Source of the DNA: UBA10347 sp905182135
GTDB lineage: Bacteria > Actinomycetota > Acidimicrobiia > Acidimicrobiales > UBA10347
Assembly: GCA_963925805.1 (NCBI GenBank)
Contig: CAWUSE010000005.1
Location: forward strand, 168,518-232,517
Direction: 5' to 3'
DNA length: 64,000 nt
Under the pieces are notes generated by a model, which was given only the letters and a program-made list of their open reading frames with translations, had not been told where the DNA came from and ran no database searches. Each line of letters begins with the position of its first letter. Position 1 is the stretch's first letter. Made by a program: the position numbers and the translations under genes. Positions 8,672-16,482 of the stretch are shown here, piece after piece.

Positions 8672-9696
8672 CTTGCGAGGTCGGGATTGCTGAATTCAGC
8701 GCGGAGCACCGCCTTGTCGCTGTCGTCTAGCCACGATGCGGTGATCGCTGCGTCGTTGATCGCGACCATGGTGTCGTGATCGAAGTCAAATGTCGCGGCA
8801 ATGCGCTCGTACTCGTCGGCCAGGTCGAATTGGAAGAAGGTCGGGTCATCGCTGTTGAGTGTGATTAACGCGCCGGCTTCGCGTTGAGCAGCGAAGGGAT
8901 GATCGGCGAGCGAGTCGACAATGCCCAGAGCTGCATTCGACGATGGGCAGCTCGTCAGCGGGATTTGCTCGTCGATAACCTGCCGGGCGAGCTCTGGGTC
9001 TTCGAGCAGGCGGGTGCCGTGGTCGATACGGTCAATACCGGCATCGACCATGTGCCGAATGTTCTCCGCTGGCCCGTCTTCACCCACGTGAAAGCAGGTC
9101 TTTAGCCCGATGTTGTGCGCCTCGGCCATCAGCGGAGCGAAGACTCGGTGGTCGATACCTCGTTCGGTCGAGTCGCCACCGATGCCGATCAGCAAGTCAC
9201 GGTCGAGGCCGCGAGCAATTTCTAGCAGTGCCATTGCTGGTCCTAACAGCTTGGGCTTGTCTACATCGAGAATCAGGCGAGTACGGGTACCAAAGTCGGC
9301 TTCTCCTTCGGCAACTCCAGCCACTAAGCCTTGCCACATCACATCGAACGGAATGCCGCGTTCGAGATGGAACCCGGGCGAGAAGAACATCTCGCGATAT
9401 TTGATGCCGGCGTACGCGCCATCTTCAGCGGCCTCATATGCCAGTCGGTGGAAGTCCTGGGGCGTTTGTAACACTGAACAAACTGTGCCAAACGCAGCCA
9501 AAAACTCAGCGAGTGATTCGTAGTGGTAAAGATCTGCTGGGTCATCGACCCCAATTTCGATCTGATGGTGGGCGGCGAGCTCGGCAACGGTTTGGGCTCG
9601 GGCAGAACCCTCGACGTGACAATGAAGCTCGACCTTGGGCATCAGGCGCAGAGGTGAATCGGATGCGGCCGTAAGTGATGCGGAGTCCAAGGTCAT
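8668..9696 (-). CDS. add: adenosine deaminase family protein
   Basis: This 342-residue TIM-barrel amidohydrolase has the complete adenosine/adenine deaminase motif set: MPKVELHCHVEGSAR (metal HxH, about 19-33), FHVGEDGP (metal His plus catalytic Glu), IDRIDHGTRL (His), TSCPSSNAALG and TLNSDDPTFF (catalytic and metal Asp). The family hydrolyses the 6-amino group of adenosine or related purines (adenine, aminofutalosine) to the 6-oxo form. It starts 111 bp from the divergent second Rieske-less oxygenase and is translationally coupled to an MFS transporter. Neighbouring a BMP nucleoside importer, a role in processing an imported purine is likely. True specificity (adenosine, adenine or a modified adenosine) is open. 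Confidence 0.85.
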   Translation of the reverse strand: MTLDSASLTAASDSPLRLMPKVELHCHVEGSARAQTVAELAAHHQIEIGVDDPADLYHYESLAEFLAAFGTVCSVLQTPQDFHRLAYEAAEDGAYAGIKYREMFFSPGFHLERGIPFDVMWQGLVAGVAEGEADFGTRTRLILDVDKPKLLGPAMALLEIARGLDRDLLIGIGGDSTERGIDHRVFAPLMAEAHNIGLKTCFHVGEDGPAENIRHMVDAGIDRIDHGTRLLEDPELARQVIDEQIPLTSCPSSNAALGIVDSLADHPFAAQREAGALITLNSDDPTFFQFDLADEYERIAATFDFDHDTMVAINDAAITASWLDDSDKAVLRAEFSNPDLAR

Positions 9697-9807
9697 GGAG
9701 TGAAGCTAGTTCTGCCGGTGAAGGGCCTTTGCATTTCCATGTTGCTGGTGGATGAATTGCCGATATGTGGATTGCGGAGAGGGCACCCGAACTGGCAGGG
9801 TCTTTAC

Positions 9808-10680
9808 ATGAGAGCTATTGATGAGATCTGCGTGGATCCTATAATCCTCAATCAGTGGCATCCGATCGTGGCGCTTAACGAGATCGTTGTGGGGGCTGTT
9901 GGTCAGACCATGCTGCTTGGAAAACGACTGAGTTATCAGGGCAACGGCGAAGACCAGGCGACTGCTTGGGTGGCTGCTGATCCGTCTACAACGTCCATTC
10001 CGACACTGTTGAAATTTGGCTATCTCTGGGGGTGTCTTGGCGAGCCGCCAGCAACCCTTTTTGATATTGCCGAGTACGACGAACCAGACCGGCGCAACTT
10101 GAATTCGGCGTCGATCGGGGTGCATTGTTCGGCCCCGCGCGCTGTGGAAAACTTCTTGGACATGGGGCATTTTCCGTTTGTGCACACTGGTTATCTCGGC
10201 GAGGAACCACACTCTGAGGTACTTGAGTACCAGGTCAGCATCGACGCTGACACCGGCGATTTGTGGGCTACCGAGTGCATCTTTTGGCAGCCGATGGCAG
10301 CGGCCTCAGCGATTGGTGGGCAGATGGTCGACTACCTATACAGAGTGCCGCATCCGTATTGCACGCTTCTCTACAAGTCGTGCCCTGCCGATAAATCGCG
10401 GATGGACGTCGTCGCCCTGTTCAATCAGCCGTTGACGTCGACACAGATCCGTGGCCACATGCTGATGAGCTATCTTGACGAGGACAATGACCTGGTGGCC
10501 TTGCGCCATTTCGCACAGACGATTTTCGCGCAAGATAAGCCGATTCTTGAGAATCAGTATCCTAAGGAATTGCCGCTCGACCCGCGGGCCGAAACCCCAA
10601 TTCGGGCTGACAAGATCGCTATTGCGTACCGCCGCTGGCTCAGCGAACTAGGTGTTACCTATGGTGTAATCCCCGTCTAG
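9808..10680 (+). CDS. Rieske-less ring-hydroxylating oxygenase alpha-subunit homologue (paralogue 2)
   Basis: This 290-residue paralogue of the protein at 21-1019 has the same architecture. The entry segment PIILNQWHPIVALNEI (11-26) is followed by LLGKRLSYQ and then directly by the post-Rieske segment FGYLWGCLGEP (70-80), with no CxH or CxxH cluster motif. The mononuclear iron site NFLDMGHFPFVH (115-126) supplies His121, His126 and bridging Asp118; QDKPILENQ (242-250) probably supplies Asp243. The C-terminal ADKIAIAYRRWLSELGVTYG is shared with paralogue 1. I chose the ATG at 9808 because it leaves a 111-bp promoter region to the divergent deaminase gene and the protein aligns with the family from there. 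An in-frame ATG at 9700 would leave 3 bp. Two independent genes lacking the same domain argue against a sequencing error. Confidence 0.8.
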   Translation: MRAIDEICVDPIILNQWHPIVALNEIVVGAVGQTMLLGKRLSYQGNGEDQATAWVAADPSTTSIPTLLKFGYLWGCLGEPPATLFDIAEYDEPDRRNLNSASIGVHCSAPRAVENFLDMGHFPFVHTGYLGEEPHSEVLEYQVSIDADTGDLWATECIFWQPMAAASAIGGQMVDYLYRVPHPYCTLLYKSCPADKSRMDVVALFNQPLTSTQIRGHMLMSYLDEDNDLVALRHFAQTIFAQDKPILENQYPKELPLDPRAETPIRADKIAIAYRRWLSELGVTYGVIPV

Positions 10681-10761
10681 TTGGATCCGTGAACGAATCA
10701 CAGCCTGCGGGGAGCGTTTTCAGCAGCCCATCGCTGCGACAATTCTGGTCAGACGCGCAAT

Positions 10762-10788
10762 GGCCCCCAGCTCAAAGAGCTAGGGGCC
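10762..10788. terminator. Hairpin between convergent genes
   Basis: A 12-bp stem (10762-10773 with 10777-10788, one mismatch) closes on an AAA loop. It lies between the plus-strand oxygenase paralogue and the minus-strand small membrane protein gene. There is no T-run on either side, so it may act as a bidirectional, partly Rho-assisted terminator. Confidence 0.6.
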
Positions 10789-10811
10789 GCTGCGAGGTCA
10801 GCGATACAGAG

Positions 10812-11120
10812 TTAAGCCCGCATGCCCTTTGCAATTGCTCCCACGACAGCATCTTTTACCGGGATCATGCCGACGATGACGACACCATCGACGACCCAGC
10901 CGATCCAGTCAGAGCGCATGTCGCCAGTGAACTGTGTAACAAGATGGATGTCGAGGAGCCATACCATCCCGATGGCAACAGCTACGTCAAGATGGCCCCC
11001 GATCAAAGGTAGCTTTCGCACTGCTTCGGAAGCACCAGCGAGATTGAGCACGGAGTCGAGAATGGTCGTTACGCCTCCAAGCGCAATGGCCATCACGATT
11101 AAAGCTGCGACGGTATACAT
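10812..11120 (-). CDS. small membrane protein of unknown function
   Basis: The 102-residue protein has three probable hydrophobic segments (about 4-24, 43-58 and 73-90), with short charged loops between them (SEAVRKLPLIGG; GDMRSDWIGW). I recognise no family. Its ATG has a good Shine-Dalgarno sequence on the minus strand (AAGGGG, 7-8 bases away). It is isolated between a convergent oxygenase gene and the divergent SCO6745-family gene, and its upstream region contains two palindromes. The pattern of hydrophobicity with a strong ribosome site makes a real gene likely. Confidence 0.6.
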   Translation of the reverse strand: MYTVAALIVMAIALGGVTTILDSVLNLAGASEAVRKLPLIGGHLDVAVAIGMVWLLDIHLVTQFTGDMRSDWIGWVVDGVVIVGMIPVKDAVVGAIAKGMRA

Positions 11121-11145
11121 AGTTTGGTTCCCCTTGGGCCCTTAG

Positions 11146-11216
11146 GTCCGGTCGATAGATCGGACATTTGCCCGACCTACTATTAAGTTTCCTCCTAGTT
11201 TTAACACAGAGTGTTA
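11146..11216. promoter_or_regulatory. Two palindromes upstream of the small membrane protein gene
   Basis: The stretch contains GTCCGGTCGATAGATCGGAC (11146-11165), a 20-bp palindrome with one mismatched pair, and TAACACAGAGTGTTA (11202-11216), with perfect 6-bp arms around AGA. They lie 26-96 bp upstream of the minus-strand gene starting at 11120. They also lie within the 358-bp divergent spacer that precedes the plus-strand gene at 11479. Their spacing suits operators for a dimeric repressor; the remaining 260 bp of the spacer holds nothing I recognise. Confidence 0.4.
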
Positions 11217-11478
11217 GAGCGTTGCTCGGATAGTTCTTTCATCCACAGGTCGCTGACGCCTCAAGCCATATTTTTGGCTCGTGTAGTTCAGAGCCCCAGA
11301 GAGCGGGTGTACCCAGCCGAAAGATGTGAATTGTGCCGGCGATAAACAACACTGGTGTTGCCGTGTTTGCTTTACCAGGACTACATCGGAAAGCTGAGAC
11401 CGCAGTGCCAGCTCATTGGCCTCACTATGTGTGCATCGTAAATTGATCCCTGTTGCAACGGAACTAAGGTCGACTCGT

Positions 11479-12240
11479 ATGACGATGATGACAACGATCG
11501 AGGTAGCCGAGACAACAGGGAAACCAATCCTTGAGTTTGGGCGTGGGTGGATGGTGGCGCCAACGACAGCTGTTCGAGCGGCACAGCTTGGTCTTGCTGA
11601 TGCAGGCCGGTTTGGCTTCTGGGTCAATGGTCGGGCGGGTGTGCTCGGCGAGGTTGATAGCGCTGTGGCTGCTGCCGCTATTGGTTTCATGGCACCACAA
11701 GCCGTGCACGACTATTGGCATGCTCGCCGCAGTTCGCTTTCGGCCTGGGATACAGCCCTGGCTTGGTTTGATTGCGCCGCCGCATGGGGTCGAGAGGCAC
11801 TTGAGCCTATGGCGGACGACGACGTGCGTCGCCTGGCAGACTTGGCGCGCAAGGTCATCGACCAGGCTGACCTTTCGATTGGAACCTTGTTCGCTGGATC
11901 CGCACGCATCCCGACTCCTGGTGATGCAGCAGGCGATGCCGCTATCAATCTGAACGTGCTGCGCGAGTTTCGCGGCTGCGCTCACCTGGCTGCGTGTCAT
12001 GCGGCTGGTCTTGGTCCACATGCGACAATTATGTCGACCGACGACCCGGTCCGAGGTGGTGCTTCATGGGCCGAAGGGTTTGGATGGACATCGCCTCACC
12101 CTCAACCAGATATCCAAGCTCGGGCCCGCGTCGAAGAACTGACAACCGCGGCCGCCGCCCGCTCCTTTGAGTCGCTAGAAAAGACTGAGCGCGCCGACTT
12201 TGTTCATTTGGTCACCGCAGCCAGGGCGTGCATTGACTGA
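11479..12240 (+). CDS. SCO6745-family protein (HTH_67-like)
   Basis: This 253-residue protein matches the actinobacterial SCO6745 family of unknown biochemical role. Family-typical segments include FGFWVNGRAGVLGEV (about 44-58), AAIGFMAPQAVHDYWHARR (about 66-84) and the C-terminal half with VLREFRGCAHLAACHAAGLG and ASWAEGFGWTSP. The family is usually about 250-290 residues, so this copy is complete. I chose the ATG at 11479, preceded by AAGG at about 10 bases, over an ATG 63 bp upstream. It is followed by an alpha/beta hydrolase and a cytochrome P450 in the same direction, but gaps of about 100 and 350 bp argue against a tight operon. Confidence 0.72.
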   Translation: MTMMTTIEVAETTGKPILEFGRGWMVAPTTAVRAAQLGLADAGRFGFWVNGRAGVLGEVDSAVAAAAIGFMAPQAVHDYWHARRSSLSAWDTALAWFDCAAAWGREALEPMADDDVRRLADLARKVIDQADLSIGTLFAGSARIPTPGDAAGDAAINLNVLREFRGCAHLAACHAAGLGPHATIMSTDDPVRGGASWAEGFGWTSPHPQPDIQARARVEELTTAAAARSFESLEKTERADFVHLVTAARACID

Positions 12241-12336
12241 GCATTGCCAGCGGCAAGGATTGAGATCTAGGTTGGGGTAGCGGTGCTGCACCCCGGCCAG
12301 GCTGGCGATGTCTTGTGCCAATAGGAGCGATGTCTG

Positions 12337-12972
12337 GTGATCCGCTCTATCTCCGTCCGATATACCCATTTGGTGACGTACCCTTTAGGCGTGGCTGAAC
12401 GTGTTGGTGTACTGGTTCTGCCCGGCATGGGAGCATCGGACAGGTCGACTATTGCGATTCGGTTGACGTTGGCTTCGCAGGGCTGCCGGGTCCACCGATG
12501 GAAGCTTGGCCGCAACAGGCCAACCCCAGAGCTTCAAAGCGCGCTTCGATCCAGATTCTTTGACGTTGCTGAACGTTATGAATCGCCAATCGCCTTGGTC
12601 GGTTGGAGTCTTGGCGGCTTGTATGCACACCGGCTTACCGAGTTCGCTCCCAATTTGGTGCGCTCAGTGATCACGCTGGGCAGCCCGCTGAACGAGGGAA
12701 CTCGACTGCCCTCGCTACCGGTACCGACTACCTCGATCTACTCTCGTAAAGATCGAGTTGTGTCCTGGTCCAAGTCTCTGGTGGACGACCGCATACCTCG
12801 ACACGAGAACATCGAGGTCCGCAGCACTCATCTGACTTTAGGCATAGATCCAGCGGTGATGCTCGTGATCAGTGACCGACTGCGCACGGACCCCGATTGC
12901 TGGAAGCCATTTCAGGCGCCACCGCTGATGGGCCCTGTCTACCCGGGCCCCGGAACAAACAACGCAACGTAG
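12337..12972 (+). CDS. alpha/beta hydrolase
   Basis: The 211-residue protein is a compact alpha/beta hydrolase. The oxyanion segment VLVLPGMGASDRST lies near residues 25-38, the nucleophile elbow is GWSLGG (about 89-94), an acid is in YSRKDRVVSW (about 131-140) and the histidine is in STHLTLG (about 162-168). It resembles the short esterase/triacylglycerol-lipase-like proteins in which a membrane-lipid or steroid ester is hydrolysed; substrate is unknown. The start is GTG at 12337, with AGGAG about 9 bases upstream. An amidase relic on the other strand and a P450 gene follow. Confidence 0.78.
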   Translation: MIRSISVRYTHLVTYPLGVAERVGVLVLPGMGASDRSTIAIRLTLASQGCRVHRWKLGRNRPTPELQSALRSRFFDVAERYESPIALVGWSLGGLYAHRLTEFAPNLVRSVITLGSPLNEGTRLPSLPVPTTSIYSRKDRVVSWSKSLVDDRIPRHENIEVRSTHLTLGIDPAVMLVISDRLRTDPDCWKPFQAPPLMGPVYPGPGTNNAT

Positions 12973-12990
12973 GGTCGTGTCAGACGGGCT

Positions 12991-13215
12991 TTACGGCGTC
13001 GCCAGGTCAGCGCGTAACGAGAAGCTCAAGCGCTGGGCGGTGTCGCGAACCGAACTATCTAGGTCGTTCTCATAGGCGACGGAAACTATGCCGGCGACGG
13101 CTGCTGCAGCGGATCCTCCGCTTGATCCGCCGGGTGAGTATCGGTTGACCGGATTGTGGGTTGTGTCGCGAATAATTGGCTCGGCCGATGGACATGAGGC
13201 CCGCTTAGCTGCTGG
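12991..13215 (-). pseudogene. Amidase-signature relic
   Basis: On the minus strand an open frame without a usable start encodes a fragment with NPVNRYSPGGSSGGSAAAAV, the glycine/serine-rich signature that carries the catalytic Ser and cis-Ser of amidase-signature enzymes. The following residues (VAGIVSVAYENDLDSSVRDT) preserve the register of the usual VAAG...LGSDTGGSIR segment, but the key TGGSIR part has degraded to DSSVRDT. The frame ends about 30 residues later at 12991, and nothing upstream of 13215 continues it. The N-terminal ~150 and C-terminal ~250 residues of a normal amidase are missing. It is best read as a decaying remnant left by a deletion between the hydrolase and the P450 gene. 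Confidence 0.65.
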
Positions 13216-13290
13216 TCAACTCGCTCGATGCGGTCACTAGTGGTTCCTGTCTCGTCTTTTCTGTTTCTGTCGGTGCATTAGATCGGAGTT

Positions 13291-13323
13291 CACTTGTGAC
13301 ACCGAGCCTCGGCGTCACAAGTG
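13291..13323. promoter_or_regulatory. 33-bp near-perfect palindrome over the P450 start
   Basis: The sequence consists of CACTTGTGAC, A, CCGAG, C, CTCGG, C, GTCACAAGTG. The 10-bp outer arms and 5-bp inner arms pair perfectly, with a single symmetrical A/C mismatch and a one-base centre. Its last three bases are the GTG proposed as the P450 start. It could be a repressor operator or, in RNA, a hairpin blocking the start codon. Confidence 0.55.
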
Positions 13324-14658
13324 CGCGAACATGTAGATGTGGAAGCTGACCTGCGATCGTTATATGACTCGGCGACCTATGCGCGAGGGGCGCCACATGA
13401 AGCAATTGATCGGCTACGGCGTGCGGGTCCGGTCGTGTGGGTCCCAGAGCCGGCTCTTCATGGTTGGCCAGCAGACGATGGGTACTGGGCTGTGCTGGGT
13501 CACGCTGAAACTAAACAGGTGCTTCGCGACGCCACGACGTTCTCGAGCAACCTCGGGGGCACCCAACTGCGCACGCCAGCAAGATCTGAAGATCTCGACT
13601 TCGTCCGTCAGATGATGTTGAATCAGGATCCGCCAGCGCACAACAGACTCCGGGGCTTGCTCTCCAAGGCGTTCATCCCCCGCGCTATTGCTGCTCTTGA
13701 TGCTGAGATCACGACCAAGGCACACTCACTCGTGAGGGCGGTAGCCGATCGAGGCGAATGCGATCTTGTATCTGACATCGTTGGTGACCTGCCGGTTGCG
13801 GTGCTGGCATCGGTGCTTGGTCTGCCCGAACAAGATCGCGGGTTGCTTTACGACTGGTCCAATCGAGTCATTGGCTACCAGGACAGCGACTACGCCGCTT
13901 CGGCTTTGTTCGATCCTGCGACTGGTAGCGACATGGCCCGGGCCGCGTTGGCGCTTCGCCCTGAGCCAGATGAGCACGGCATTCTGCCAGACCCGCGGAC
14001 ACGTGCCGGGTTGGCTGACATGTACGCCTATGCCCATTTGCTTGCCGAGCATCGTCGCGAGCAACCTGGCGACGACATCGTGTCGCTGCTACTGGAGGCC
14101 GATTTCGAGGGCAGCACTCTGTCCAACGATGAGTTCGAGACGTTGTTCTTCCTGTTTGCCGTCGCCGGCAACGAGACACTCCGCAACGGAATCCCTGGCG
14201 CGGTGCTGACACTTCTCGAACACCCCGACCAATATGAACTGCTTCTCGACAATCATGACCTGTTGCCAGGAGCCGTGGAAGAGCTATTGCGCTTTTGGCC
14301 ACCGGTCATTCACTTTCGACGCACCACAACCTGTGAGGTCAATCTTGGAGGTCAACACATTGACGCTGGACAAAAGGTCGCGGTGTATCACCTGGCCGCA
14401 AACCGAGACCCAGCCGTGTTCGACGACCCGCATCGGCTCGACCTGCGGCGTAACGACAACGACCACGTGTCGTTTGGTTTCGGGCCCCACTTCTGCCTAG
14501 GCGCTCACCTTGCACGACGACAGGTGCGGTCGATGCTTGAAGAATTGATGACCCAGCTGGGACGCCTCGAACTTGCTGGTCCACCGATCCGCCTGCAGTC
14601 AAACTTTCAGCAAGGCCTTAAATCGCTGCCCGTGAAGTGGAACACGAATCGCCTGTGA
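13321..14658 (+). CDS. cytochrome P450
   Basis: The 445-residue soluble bacterial P450 has all diagnostic motifs: I-helix AVAGNETLRNG (280-290) with the oxygen-activating Thr286, K-helix EELLR (320-324, ExxR) and the haem loop FGFGPHFCLG (385-394) with Cys392. The AGNET..N pattern and overall length resemble CYP125/CYP142-type steroid or fatty-acid hydroxylases of actinobacteria, though the family cannot be fixed by eye. No ferredoxin or ferredoxin reductase gene is adjacent, so electrons must come from elsewhere. The start could be GTG13321 (inside the palindrome) or GTG13339; neither has a clear ribosome site. It converges with the ABC exporter operon. Confidence 0.92.
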   Translation: MREHVDVEADLRSLYDSATYARGAPHEAIDRLRRAGPVVWVPEPALHGWPADDGYWAVLGHAETKQVLRDATTFSSNLGGTQLRTPARSEDLDFVRQMMLNQDPPAHNRLRGLLSKAFIPRAIAALDAEITTKAHSLVRAVADRGECDLVSDIVGDLPVAVLASVLGLPEQDRGLLYDWSNRVIGYQDSDYAASALFDPATGSDMARAALALRPEPDEHGILPDPRTRAGLADMYAYAHLLAEHRREQPGDDIVSLLLEADFEGSTLSNDEFETLFFLFAVAGNETLRNGIPGAVLTLLEHPDQYELLLDNHDLLPGAVEELLRFWPPVIHFRRTTTCEVNLGGQHIDAGQKVAVYHLAANRDPAVFDDPHRLDLRRNDNDHVSFGFGPHFCLGAHLARRQVRSMLEELMTQLGRLELAGPPIRLQSNFQQGLKSLPVKWNTNRL

Positions 14659-14748
14659 TATGAGCTCCAGAGAGCAAAGTAGCGATCGGGGCCAGGCTGA
14701 CCGGATCGGTTTAATGAACCCAGTCGTTCAACACCAGTCTGGGGTTAT

Positions 14749-16482
14749 TCACCTGGTCGAACGTGTGGTGATCGAGGCGATGCGCCCGCCTTCGAGTGTG
14801 ATCAGTTGATCGGCTTGATCAATTACAAACTGGCGATGCGAGACGGCAATCACGGTGCTGGTGCCTTCGTCTCTGAGCCGGGACCATAGGTCGCTTTCGG
14901 TGGCGACATCGAGTGCGCTTGACAGGTCGTCAACGATGAGCAGTTCGGGCTGGGTTAGCAGACTGCGGGCCGTGGCTACACGTTGGGCTTGACCGCCTGA
15001 CAGGCGCAGACCGCGAGAACCAACGGTCGTTGCCGTGCCATCAGGCATCTCGGCTAGATCTTGTGTCAGCGTTGTCTGCTCGAGTACTGCTTCGAGGCGA
15101 GATTGGTCTCGGCCGAGTGCAATATTTTCGGCCAGCGTCTCGCTGAAAAGACGCGGGATTTGTGCTACATGTGCTGCGTTTGGGGGCACGAACCATGCGC
15201 CGGCATCTGACACCGTCTCACCGTTCCATTCGATCGATCCCGTACTGGGCTCAAGGCCGATTAGTGCTCGCAACAGCGTTGATTTCCCCGATCCGACCCC
15301 TCCGGTGACGACCGTGAAACTACCTGCCGGTACGTCGAAGTCGATGTCGTGAATGCCGGCTTCGGTCGATGGGTAGACCGCTGTCAAATTGCGCACCCGC
15401 AGGTGCTTAAGTGGAACTCTGTCAGGATCTGGCTCGCGCACCCGCATAAGATCGTTGGGTTCGATCGTTACGTCGCAGTCCGCGAACACATCTTCGATAC
15501 GGCCATCGGCTACCAGTTCGCCCATGCGTCCGTACGACACGACAGCTTGTTCTCGTGCCGAGATAAGGCGCGCGATGAAGCGGGGAACGGTTCCCAGTTC
15601 AATCGCGTACGCGACGAACAAGGCCAGGTCACCGACCGTGAAATCACCGGACCTAACCGCTGGAACGAGGGCCAGCAGCGTGAGCCCGATGGTGACGTCA
15701 GTCGTGGAGGAGGAGATGCCGTCAATCGTTTGTTGAAGGACGGTGTCTCGAACAGCAGTGCGGCGTCGAATTTTCATGTGGCGGTCGAGGCGGGTCAGCG
15801 CAGCCTCTTCTCGTCCGGCTAGTCGAAATGCCAGCAGTCCCGCAAACGTCTCGCCCAGAAACGAGGTGACCACGCTGGTGGCTTTGCGGTCATCAGCGCG
15901 AGCTTCATAGAGCCGTGGTGTGAGGTACCGCGTCACGATGGTCACGAAGCCCACGGGCAGCAGCACGACAAGAGCAGCTGACTTGCTGATGGTGGACATG
16001 ATGATTAGTGCGCCGGCGGCGTACGAGATGCTCGCCAATCCATCAAGCCAGCTGTCAGCCCATAGGACGCCATCGCGGGCGTCTTGATGAAAGCGAGAGA
16101 TGGCTTCGCTAGGGCTGGATGGAAGCGTTGCCGCTCGAGGTCCGCCGCTGACGGTCTGGGCGAACAGCATGTTTGTTCGCATTAATGTCAGGCCGGCAAC
16201 CCACCAACGCACGACAACCCAAATCGACACCGCAAAAACTGCCCAACGCACGACTTCGACCACGCCGATCGATACAAGCAGGCCGGTGACCGACTGGTCG
16301 GTGGCGAGTGCGTCGAAGGCCAACTTTAGGAACCAACCGCTTAATAAGGGCAGGAGGAAGTAGATCGTCCACCCGACCCAGGATGCAAGCCATAGGCCAC
16401 GTCGGAACGTGCCGGTTTGCCACCCAAACTTGAAGGGGCGAATTGATGAGCGTTGCGGTGGTGGTGTTGGCGCCGCGCTCAT
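14749..16482 (-). CDS. ABC exporter half-transporter, degenerate catalytic site (subunit 2)
   Basis: This 577-residue protein fuses an N-terminal six-helix exporter domain (about 25-315) to an NBD. The NBD has Walker A GGVGSGKST (394-402), signature LSGGQAQRV (494-502) and Walker B LLIVDD (514-519). The residue after the Walker B Asp is Asp519 instead of the catalytic Glu, the hallmark of the degenerate subunit in heterodimeric exporters such as TM287/288 or BmrCD. The H-loop SHR is present. Its start overlaps the stop of the partner gene at 16479-18260 (ATGA). Function is probably export of a lipid, drug or peptide; the substrate is not inferable. Confidence 0.9.
   Translation of the reverse strand: MSAAPTPPPQRSSIRPFKFGWQTGTFRRGLWLASWVGWTIYFLLPLLSGWFLKLAFDALATDQSVTGLLVSIGVVEVVRWAVFAVSIWVVVRWWVAGLTLMRTNMLFAQTVSGGPRAATLPSSPSEAISRFHQDARDGVLWADSWLDGLASISYAAGALIIMSTISKSAALVVLLPVGFVTIVTRYLTPRLYEARADDRKATSVVTSFLGETFAGLLAFRLAGREEAALTRLDRHMKIRRRTAVRDTVLQQTIDGISSSTTDVTIGLTLLALVPAVRSGDFTVGDLALFVAYAIELGTVPRFIARLISAREQAVVSYGRMGELVADGRIEDVFADCDVTIEPNDLMRVREPDPDRVPLKHLRVRNLTAVYPSTEAGIHDIDFDVPAGSFTVVTGGVGSGKSTLLRALIGLEPSTGSIEWNGETVSDAGAWFVPPNAAHVAQIPRLFSETLAENIALGRDQSRLEAVLEQTTLTQDLAEMPDGTATTVGSRGLRLSGGQAQRVATARSLLTQPELLIVDDLSSALDVATESDLWSRLRDEGTSTVIAVSHRQFVIDQADQLITLEGGRIASITTRSTR

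Noticed and set aside
9700..9807. A longer start for the second Rieske-less oxygenase
   Set aside because: It would leave only 3 bp to the divergent deaminase start; the added residues do not align with the family, and a start at 9808 leaves room for promoters.
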